Of a DNA stretch of 64,000 nt, positions 34,401 through 46,400 are shown piece after piece (position 1 is the stretch's first letter; each line of letters starts with the position of its first letter). The notes under the pieces were generated by a model, which was given only the letters and a program-made list of their open reading frames with translations, searched no databases and was not told the origin of the DNA. The DNA lies in assembly GCA_949152475.1 (NCBI GenBank), contig OX424566.1, forward strand, positions 17,445,177-17,509,176, in the 5' to 3' direction. The position numbers were made by a program, and so were the translations under genes. This stretch comes from Terebella lapidaria (Eukaryota; Annelida; Polychaeta; Terebellida; Terebellidae).

Positions 34401-37400
34401 TTCTCTGTCTGCGTCTGGCAATGTAACATTATATTTGTCAATATGGATGTCTTTCTGTACATACATTGCTATCAGAAAATACCATTTTTTCGAGTAATTT
34501 ACTATCAATATACATTGCATATTTATCTACGAAAAATTTCATTTTTCAATTTCAAAGCATATCTGAACGGAGTAACAGATATATTTATTCTAAATGAAGA
34601 CCATGGACAGTATTCATTATTGCAACACATTCAAACTGAAAGTGACTCTGCCTCACACCTCACTCACACATACACGTAACCATGGTAACAAATCATGCTG
34701 TAATTCCAACCACTTCATCCAAACACAGGCAATAAACAGAATTTTTTTTTTCCCATAATGCTTCTGGAGTATATCTTGGTGTACAATTTTTCATCTATAT
34801 TCTGAACAAAAAAAATATATGTATATCTTGACTCTCAATATTCCATTCACATAACCACTGCATGTACTGCCATAGCAACAAATCCATACTCACATGGACA
34901 TCAGTCGTTGCCTTGGTTACCGCTTTCTGGCTGCCCCCTTGGAACATTCGGCCAAAAAACCCGAAAAGTCGGTCGAACATCCTAGTGTTGCAATTTATTT
35001 CTATAGACATGATGGGTTTTTTCTTGTTTTTTTTTTACTTATCACAACAATAAGACACAATTTTTGTGTGAGATGATTTGTTAATTTTGTTGTAATATCC
35101 AATATCAGAGTGAATTTATCCTTGGGTGATCATGAAGAACATCCAAATAAATCTGTGCAATTAAAATCATGATTCTCCATACATATACATTTCCAAATAA
35201 CTAAGATGAAATTCCAGTTGAATTCTTTCCAATTAATCAGTTAATTCCACGGCATATTCCTTGATCAAAGTATCAAAACATTTTCCCAAAATGCCAACCC
35301 CCTGACACATTGGTGTACACGTAAGCAAATTTCCAATCGAACATGTCCTTCGATATTGTTTATGTGGTTAACACACGTGAACGTCCGAGAGCCGATGCAG
35401 TCATTATCGAATGTTGTCTGCTGATGCCGTTAATTCGGACAATACTCAAGTTTCAATTGCTGCAGTTAACTTGATATAATGCGTAAATTTTGTGAAATGA
35501 ATCGAAAATAAAATGTCAATCATAACTTTGCTTGTTATTCCTGGGATTCCTCAGAAAGTTATGCTTATGTAATCCAATTTATAAATTCATAACTTTTTCC
35601 CAGTAATTAACATGCATAAAATAAGTAAAATATTCACAACATTGTGCATGAGCAATATTGCACATTTGAAATTTGAATCACAATGGCCAGATAGGCTGCT
35701 GCACAATAAAATGTTCAATAAAAACATAATAAAGCATTTTATGAGATACAAAAATGATAAATGTACATGTAACCGACCTGCTGATTTTTCGCCTAGGTCA
35801 TACAGTTGAACATCCAGTGGCAAAGCATCCAATAAATCAATATTTTCACAGGATTTCGCAGTGATTTTTGCCTGTGAGAGGCACTGATCAGAACCTACGT
35901 GTTTGTGTAACCATAATTCATGGATGACATAAAATCAATGATCAATGTTCAACATTATCAGCCCGTACCATATGCAGAAAAAAATCGAGTGTACATGCAC
36001 TTGGCCTGCGAGTAGGCAGCATCACAATACTATATGTAAGTATGCAGGTATGAACTAGGTGTTCATGATAGTCATCATTTATATGCAATATGTATCATCA
36101 TGGCACTTTGGTACAGGAAATATGTAGGACCATAAATTTTATAATTATTATATATTTTAATTATAATCATGTTCAATGAGTATAATCATGTTAAAAAGTG
36201 TCCTCAATGCACATTATAAACTGGCTACATGTACTTTTATGCAGATGCATTACCGAATTTTCTACATGTAAGCTTAAATGTTTCCAACCATAGATCATAT
36301 ATAGACAGACCGGGCGGAATACTAGACTAGAGTAAAGGTAACATGTCCACAGTGACATATCGCAATTACAGACATCACGGCCCTTGAAGCTTGTTGGAAC
36401 CACTCAGGACGCCCACACATTGCTGCTGATAACGTTGTATCATGTGTATCTGGGTGTTACTTGATATCACATGATACCAACCTCATCACAGGCAATCCCC
36501 AGTGTCATGATTTTTAGGTCTGATGTTTTTCTTTTTGGTGATAATCATAAGTGGACAAGATCTACATGTACACCGTTGTGACGTATCACTGGTTGTCTAT
36601 GATTACACATACACTATTTTCATGATGCTTTGTATTGTCATGACACGCCTTTACGCCTATAGCATCAGAATCGTCAAGTTATTTTACTTAAGTTATCTAA
36701 AGTTGAATGTAAACACTGCTAATAATTGAAGAAAAGCATGTACCTGAATTCGCCTGGTAGTATTGTAATATCCAAATCAGAGAGACATCGAAAGAACTAC
36801 CCGTACTGTCTCACTACACGTACAGTGAATGAATGAATACAGCATGCGGATCTACATATCACTACAGTGAGATGCGTCTCAAGTGACAAAAAAATTCGTG
36901 GCGACAAAAGAGACCCTTTAGAAAATCCGGTAGTAGTTTTCATTATAAGTCCATTTACTATTACTTCCTGAGTATGTGTGCAAACAAATAAGTCCAGGCC
37001 ATTTTTTTTTTTTCGATTCAATATTGCCACTTCATGTGGACATACGGTTGTATATGCCACAGATAAAATTTGCGAGTGGAAGTTTTCATAATTTATGTGT
37101 GATACTAGAACTTTGAATGTGCATTCTACCATTGTGCAATGTACAGATGTATACGTACTGGTAATTCTATTATGAATATGTAATATTTGACACTGTAACA
37201 GTTGAAACGCAAATACACGCTTACTATACATACATAATATAACCATACCTGTTGTGTCTGCTATCCGTATTATCCTATATAATAAAGTCTAGATACAAGT
37301 ATATCGATGCAAGCCAGGTGCGCAAATAAATAGCAATATGTACAGTTATGGTGGTATATCAACAAACATGATGTTTTTATATCCCTCCCTGATCTGAGTA

Positions 37401-40400
37401 TATACTTGGGCTATCTGCATACTTTGCTGTACACGTGCATGAAAATAGAAGATATTAGGCATAAATATGCATGATCACATCTACATGAATATATATTTTA
37501 TTGGAAGAGCAAAAACATGAAAAAGGACTTTTGATCATGAGTTCATATAGAAAAAATTGTTCAATTTCCACAAACTGCACACAGTAAACTCACATGCATT
37601 TTTAACAAAAATATTACAATGATTATTTTATCATCACCAGCAGAATTATTCAGAACATTTTTTTTTTTGCTGATATAAATACCACTGCCCTAGATCACTA
37701 GATGCACTTCAAGTGCTATTACATCTAGATTTTTAATTAACTCATAAATTCAATTATCTCATGAAGATCATCTAATAGATTGTAAACAGATGACCCCATT
37801 AGAATTTATATGTGTCATTATGTCTTTTTGCATCCCAATAAATAAAACTCATTTAATTTGGAGCATTGAACCATTAATGCACATTAATTAATATACATCA
37901 TACATGTTATACAAAGATGATATAATAAGCCTTGACCATCTTTATGACCTCACTGTGATGCGCATGATATTACCGGTATGCTTTTTCATGTTTTTGATTA
38001 GTATTTCAAATTTACAGTACATTATACCATGAGCTATGAAAATTACATGTCTACTATGATGTGATCGGTTTTTTCAGTATTTTCATGTTCCTGCTTATCA
38101 TAAATTAATCATGCTAATGATGTTAGTGTATACTCTATACTGAATCAATGGTATAATATTCCAGGTTTACGTGAAATTCATTGGTCTTTATTATCATAAT
38201 GTTTCACAATTGGCCATGTAGGGTGTATATCATAATGCATGCAAACATGCAGTGTATTGGCAATTTTACAATCATACAACCAAAAGCAATGCGTGTGTTT
38301 ATCTTGATTTCACTTGAATACAAAATTGAACAAGTGATGAAATATTATGCCAATATTCTCCAAAACTTTGCACACTGAATGTTTAATACACACAACACAC
38401 ACAGAAAATCACATCATGCCACACCATGCTGTACCAAATGCTAAACTGTTACCATAGTTACTGCTCACCTCACATATACAACTCTGTTGCCATGGATACC
38501 ATTCCAACTCTCACACTACTACCATGGTAACCTACCTAACCATTACAGCATCCTGTTACTATAGTGACCATACATATCACCATGGATACCATCCCATTTT
38601 GTTACTATGGTAACGACTCCTACCTTAGCGAGACTTTCGCGAGATGACTTGCTGTCAGACATCTCGCTCTTGAGGCTGGCGAGTTGTTTTTCCAGCTGTT
38701 TAGTCTTGTGTTTCTCCTCCCTCAGCTGTTCTGACAACTCTTCTGCCTCCCTCTCCGCCTCTAAACCGTAGATAGAAAACATATTGGAATTTGTATTATC
38801 GTGAATATTGAATATCAATTGTTCAAACAGGAAAATTTTCTTCACAAGAAATATACACCAATTCAAACAAATACCAAAGTGTACACATGGTACATGGAAA
38901 ATGAAGAAAATTTATATTTGCACTCTGTTCATAATATAAGTACTCATTATAAGTATGATATCACTATAATTATGATGTCATTATTTTTCATTTTTCAGTA
39001 AATGTTTTGTTATTTTTTTTTTTGTAAAAAAAAAGTGATATTCAAGTTGAATAATCTAGCATTGCAAAAGATCACAGGGAATGAGAAACTTGAAACCTGA
39101 ACCTGCATTAAGTTTAGTATTATTGATAATTTACATGACTTGGGTTTTATGTTGTGATTATAATATTAAGTACATTGCATGGTGTTCATTATAGTAACCA
39201 GGATATTATGAATTTTTGGCATCTGCATGTATTATATTGTGCACAACAGGGATCATCAAATTAAACAACATGTATTTAAACTTGATAATCACAATATCCC
39301 ACATACATGCATCTGAATAATCAAATGTCAGTAGAGTAATTAAAATTCTCACAGGTCTCGCAGTTGGGAATTATTTCCATGATTTCCTCATGACCAGAAA
39401 TGAATTCTTTCAAACTAATTTTTTTTAAAAATCTTTGAGACGAGCGAATACTGAACAAGTACTCTTGGGCACTCAATGAAGTGTTTTTTTCTTTCTATCT
39501 ACTGATTCGTTATCGAATTTTGACTAGAAGTACCCACTTTGCACGCCGGCTGACTTGGATTTTTTCCCGAAACACAACATGTTTGCAGCTTTCAAAAAAT
39601 CCTCGAGAAATCACTGATATCTTATAGAAATAAACATAAAATATTCCATTGATCGTTAGAAAGTAGAAAAAAATCCTTGTTTATGCTACGGTAGCAATTC
39701 AATAAGGCAAAACTGTAGTAACAAATACGGTTAAGTCTCTCGTTGGTCCTTGACTTTACATACTTTGGTCTCTGGCCGCACATAATCTGTCATTTTTATG
39801 ATGTGAAGGTTAAACCCTTGAAAGTTGCTCTGATAAGCACGGTAAGTAAGAATCAATTGGCAGAGAAAACTTTGATAATTATATAAAGACGAATTTTACT
39901 AAATCTACAATGGGGAGAGCGTTTTGGCGAGAATCATTGTAACGGATTTATGGAAAGTTTATTTGCTAGCTAAATGCAAATGTACGATTTCATGAAGTCA
40001 TATTATAATATACAGGCAATAATAGCATGCCTCCAAAATGAATTTCAGCATTTTAGTAAACATCGTAGAGTAAACATGACATGCATTGTGGTACAGTACT
40101 GATTTCGCAAAACCTCACTAGCCATGCGAATGCTACATGCTAAATGCTAGGCCAGGCGATTACGTGCGACTTGATGCTAGCATCAAATCGCATGGTGCGA
40201 CCAGTGGGCGCGATGCCATCGCATCAGGCGGCCGTCTTAGTTGAACAGGCGAGCATTGTCTCGCACAGATGCGCGCATCCTTTATTTCGAATGCAAATAC
40301 TGACTTTAATATGAACTGAAATGAAACACTGCATTTTCCCATACGATCTACATGATACAGACTGTTTATAAACCACTCGACCATGTGTTTGCGAGCATAT

Positions 40401-43400
40401 GCGAGCATATAATGGCCTTCACAAAAAATGCGAAATGCGAAATGCTTTTAGTGCACCACAGTGCCAAGAAGCAATGCTAGCATCGAGGGATGCTCGCATA
40501 CACAATGCTAGCATCAAATCGCATGATGCTACGTCAGGCGAAGTTGGGCGAACACGTGCTAAATGCCAGGTGTCCCATGCTGGCATTTTGGTGAGGTTTT
40601 GCGAAATCAGTACTGTATATTCCATTGGCAAAGTCTATGTAAACAACAGAGGTCGAAAAATCTAATTTTGCAGTGATATTAAATGCTAGTATCATCTATG
40701 GCCAGTGATGAACATGATGACAGAAGGCTAGACCATCATGATCGATGTGATCAATGTTTGACTGGGTCGATCAATACTCATGATACTGGAACGTTGTTAT
40801 CACATCTCTGTCAATATTCAAGGTCACATGGCCAAAACACACACACAGCTATGAATATGTGTATGTGTGAGTGAAATGGGTCAAGTTATTGTGGGCGGCT
40901 TGAGTGGATAAAGCTGAGGGTGGGGGACTGGGGAATTGTAGGGTACTCACAAAATGCCACTCATCTTTCCAATTAATCAGGCTCGTTAAACATTGGTTTT
41001 GCTTACTTGATTTTTTTTTATACTTATGAAATGCATCAACAGAATTTGTTTTTCTTCCATGACAGTCCATCCTTAATGTGTTCGATATTCTCATGTACAA
41101 AACATTCTTGGATGCAAAATCACTTACATCATGTACATGTATCGATAAAACAAATATTCTACTTACATACATGCGTGTACATGAATGTAATGTGATCGCT
41201 GTGAATGCTATATATTCCTGATTATAATATCCTTTTTGTCTGTGCAATTGAAATCATATAAAATATCAAACAGCGATACTGACTGAGAAATATGCCTGTG
41301 GAATTTAATGTGCACATGGCCTGCCCTCGATTGCACTGTATCAGGATGTTGTGCTTAAATCATATACAAATATGTATCAGATTGTATGCAATAAACATGA
41401 TAAATGCACAACATACGTTGTATTATATACAAATGCATACCGGTATTTGGGAACAAAATGTCCTCAGTTTTTCAACTTCAATGAAAGAATTGGGAATACG
41501 CGTAATCTGCATTCCTTCCAAGTACTTCTCCATGAACAATGCCTACCAATGAAACAACGTAGAAATGTTCGCAGGATAAAGTAAATATACTTGGAAAGCA
41601 AGAAGCTCTCACTTTTTGAACTTTAGCTAGCTGGGTATAATTTCGCTTTCATCCATCAGTATGCCAGGCGTCATATCAACATGATCAAGGCCCATATATC
41701 AGTACATGTATATATAAGAGAAGGAACAACCATATAAAAATAAAAGTCTAGGTCGGTCTTCACCATGTGAGAACAGAACACAAAGGTTTCTGCTGGTATG
41801 AAACTGAATTCAGTAGACAGCATCTTTTTTTTATCAGAACTAAGGGCTGAACGGTTCAGTGCATCTATTTTACAAATTTTTCGCTGTGACATATAATTGA
41901 GGTTGTGTATGTACATGATGTATGGGTGCCTCTGTACTATGGTATATATACCGGTACATCATACATGTAAATTCCACACTAGCCTGGTTTACCTACTTCG
42001 ATTATTAGTGCTATTTTACTCTCATAATATTCAGCGATTGCTTATTGATAGCTGATAATATAGTAGTTCATATAAACATACTTGTAATACTAGTATGACA
42101 TATAAAAGTCAGCAATATCCACAACTTGATGTTTTCCATGCCACGACCTGCCATCAACATACATTTACTCCTGCCACAGGCTCACAGTTACCATGGCAAC
42201 TCAGCAAGAGTCTATACCAGTCCTGTTATAAAGGTCACCAAATATGGATGAATAGGCTTGTGTGTAAAAGTATTCATAATGTTATATACATACCCACCCC
42301 TCCCCCCACATCCACACACATATACATGTAGTATCAACAGCCACAGGTGGTATCAAACCATGTCAAATGCTTTCCAGGAGTCGTAACGCATAGACATAAT
42401 GGAGGGGACCACAATGTATGATCTTTCATAAAATTTTTTTATATTTATGTTTGCATGGGTAACACAAGTTACGTAAAATGTGCAACTTACTTGGTGTACT
42501 GCAAATCAGTTATTATCCAAACTTAACGATTATTTCCTCTCACAGCCACTGATGTTCTATGTGTAGGAGTATAATGCACTGATGAATTATCCTTTTGTTT
42601 GGAAAGTACAATAAACTGCAAATTTTTTTGACAAACCCGGTGTATTTTCGATGATATTCACTTGTCTGCATGTAAGAGTGATGGTTTGTCAGACCATTTT
42701 CGTTTCCAAGAACATTCGGCAAGACTGTATCTCAAATGTGATATGTATCCAAATGTTGAAAGAATATCCATCAAAATATTGTGAAACATCCACACATGCT
42801 AAAATTCATATATCCACAAAACTTTGCATCCTACGTACAATAATACATGTGTCACCAAGTTTCACAAGTATCCTCACTGTGCATCCTTGCCCATGGTATA
42901 AATAGAACTACACACTTGCCAAGTTTTAAAATTTTTTTGTTTTCATGTACCTACACCTATGACAGTATGTGTGCCAGCAACACAAAACATAAAAGGCCCA
43001 CAACCCCCAGCCGCCAAGAACATCAATAACATTGACTTTTCATGGCCTTGGTCACGGCAAGGCAGAGAATCTAATTCTTCAATCAATGAATTCTGGGCTG
43101 TCCCAGGCCTGCCAAATGCTAACACGATGGACATCCAGGTTTTCTGAACAAATTTGTGCGCAATGGTCATTGGTCAACATGGTCAGCGCACAGATGCATC
43201 ACCGCCCGTTGGACATTATTTGATCATTGCAGCGCGAAGGCGATTTTTTCTCTCTTCCTATTTCGTTTGGTGTGTATTTTTCTGTAGAGAGTAGGGCATG
43301 CCACCTTTTACCAATTCAGGTCACACATGTAAGTGTCAGAGTGTCTGTCAGTGTTTAGTGTGTTATGTTGGGGGTGGGGGGGGGGGGGTTGCACTGACGA

Positions 43401-46400
43401 GTTGATGCCCAATAATTGTGTAAAGCACTGGGGCGAAAAGTGAATAGTTTTTACAATATGTTTGGGGATTTGAATGGAGGGATTCTGATGGAATATGCAG
43501 AAAATATACAAGTATAGCACATCTACATGTACAGTCAGGAACAGATACAAATTTGGTAATTGTTATGAATTACCAAAATATGAAATTTTGACATCATTTG
43601 GAAATAACACAAAACGGAAATGGCAAATATACATGACCATTTTGTGATATTTTAGCAATTACCTATTTTGGTAACTTCAGTCCAATTTTCTTGTTCGGAT
43701 GCCTGCTGTGAATTGCCTGCTGTGTACGGATTGCTACAAATCTATTGAGAGTACACCACATGGTGTAAGCTCTCTTTTGTCAAGTTTATAGCAATCCGTA
43801 CACAGCAGGCAATTCACAGCAGGCATCTGAACAAGAAAGTTACACTGAAGTTACCAAAAGAGGTAATTGTTAAAATATCACAAAATGGTCATGTATATTT
43901 GCCATTTCCGTTTTGTGTAATTTCCAAACGATGTTAAAACTTCATATTTTGGTAATTCATAACAATTACCAAATTTGTATCTGTTCCTGACTGATGTATA
44001 TTCAAAGATTGTGTATTGTGCTTGGATAAAGCGTTTTCATTATTTATATTTACAGTATATATTATTTATTGCTTTCTTGGTATGCATGTGGTATGTAAGC
44101 TTGAATGAAGACATACACACAAATTGACATCAGACTCGGAAGAGCTGTATGTAAACTTTAATTTGAAATTTAATCTCTCATATATCTGATAGCAGCTCAT
44201 TCACTGCGAAACCAGTTATGAAATGACTTCCTGGTTGAACATGTTGAGTGTATTGTCTTACACATCAGCTTTTAATAATGCCGAGACCAACGAAGGAATG
44301 CAGGGGCGGGTATAGGATTTTGGGAGCGGAGGGATTTTCGATCGACAGAGCGGCGAGCCAAGCGAGCCCATGTCGGTGGGGGGTCTGGGGCGCGCTCAAG
44401 GGCCCCAGACGCTGAAGGTTTATGCATCCCCAATGGTGTGTTCTAGGGCTCTCCTTGGACCAATTTCATGGCCTTGGAGAGTTTATGAATGCCTGATCTG
44501 GGGTAGATCGACGGTTCTGAAGGAGGGCCAAGATATGAAATATTGCAAAGCGAGTTGGCGAAGGCCGAGGGCCTTGAGCGGGCCCCAGACGCTGAAGGTT
44601 TATGCATCCCCAATGATGTGTTCTCGGGCTCTCCTTGGTCCAATATCCAGGTTTCTGTTGGAAGGCCATGATATGAAATGTCGTGAAGCGAGGTGGTGAA
44701 AACCGAGGGTCTGGGACCCGCTTGAGGGCTCCAGAAGCTGAAGGGATATGCAGTGGTGTATTTATAGGTTTCCTTTGGTCCATTTCCCATCCCCTAAAGA
44801 ATGTGTTGCATGGCTGAATCAGGTAGATCTAAATGTAGGATTTTGAGGAAAGCCTAGTTCTGAAATGTTGTTAAACAATTTGAAGCAAGCCCTTGTTGGC
44901 CGGGGGTCTGGGGCCCACTCAAGGGCCGCAGAAGCTGGCGGTATTCGCGTGCCTAATACAGCATCCCAGAGCTCTCCTGGGTCTAGCTATCAAGTATTAC
45001 TCAACATTTATTTGATATCTCATATATCAGCTCATACACTTATATTGGTGGGAACAGAGATGCATTAGCTTCCTTACTCGAATTTACAATTAATGGAATG
45101 ATATGGTTGATAAAGGCTTCTCGAAGGCTTCACGCGGTTTACTGTAAAAGACTAATATTGGCGACTATTAAATTTGGCGGTTGTGAGCCCCACGTTATTT
45201 GGTGGAGATTTAATTTGGTGGTTTCAAAACCACATATATCGCTTGATTAATATATATCTATATTAACTATATATATATAATTATATAGTTAATTTGGCGG
45301 ATGATTCATTTTGGTGTTCCCCAACCGTCAAATCTGCCAAATAAATCGTTCGCCAATATAAGTCGTCAGTATGTACATGTCTTCTCCATTGTACATCCAG
45401 TTATATTCGAAACTCACCTCTACTTTTGGCCCGCAGTGACTGAGCTACCTCGCCTTTCTGCTCTCGTTCCTGTGAAACCGTCTCAAGCTGCGCCTTCAGT
45501 TCTGATTCCTGTCGCTGTGTGGCGCTTAGTTCTATCTGTGCAGCTGATAAGCGGGAGTTGAGGGCACCAAGCTCTGTCGTGAGGGTCACCTGTAAGGAAA
45601 AACAAAGTAAAATTTTTTCTATATTATATTTTATTTTTGCAGATTTTTTTGTTAGTATTGTACTTAGTACTGTATTCTCTGCTAGTTTAATGGTCTTGGA
45701 TCTGGACAACAGAACATTTGTGCAGATTTATAAGTAAAGTAAATCCTTATAAGTAAAGAGTTTTCATAAAAGAATTCTATGTGAAGGAAAACCTCTGATA
45801 TGAATATCAGTAGGTTTTTTTACCCTACTGGTACCTACATTGTATGTTCCAAGTTACTTGAGTCTTTTGAATTCAAGATGGATGGAAATTACTCACCTTT
45901 TCCTGTTCTAAAGCAAGGAGTTTTGTTTGGTTCAGTGTTGTTGTGTTTTTCAGAGTATCACTTCTTTGCTCCAGTAAAGTGTTACTTTGCTCCACAAATC
46001 TGAAAGTGAAAAATTGCAACAAATCAACAAATTGGAAAAAAAACATCTTATTGAAATGTTTTGTTCAAACTTTTTTGATTACTTTTTTGAATATATTTTG
46101 ATGTTTTGTTTTAACTTACTGTTGGTTTCTATTGAGCAAATCACTGATTTTATCATTTTGCATCTCAATTTTTGTGCTTTTCTCAAAGACTTCCTTCTTC
46201 AATCTCTCATTGTCCTGCAAAGATGAAAACGTGCAAATTCTTTGAAAAATAGGTTTTCATGAATATCTCCAACATTACTGATGCTTGGAAACGACTCCTA
46301 CTTTCTTACGAATAATATCTCTTTTTTTTATATTGACATAAATGTTTGTGTAAAGAGGTGTAACTTTATTTTCACAGAACACACAGACTGGTATCAGCAC

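Larger units (their letters stand above)
38761..45417. other. Largest FKBP15 intron (6.7 kb) with several repeats
   Basis: No exon was recognised here. It holds a TA-flanked element (40094-40615), a near-perfect palindrome (43532-43993), a degenerate tandem repeat (44370-44990) and a dispersed inverted-repeat element (45140-45371). A GC-richer patch at about 42960-43230 is open in several frames but matches nothing I know. Confidence 0.6.

Noticed and set aside
34894-34983. Treating the MFDRLFGFF exon as an ordinary cassette exon
   Set aside because: Entry from exon 18 in phase 0 through the CACTAG acceptor shifts the frame and meets a stop.
42943-43223. Several overlapping open frames in the large FKBP15 intron
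   Set aside because: Open on both strands over a GC-richer patch, no recognisable domain, no fitting splice phase for FKBP15.
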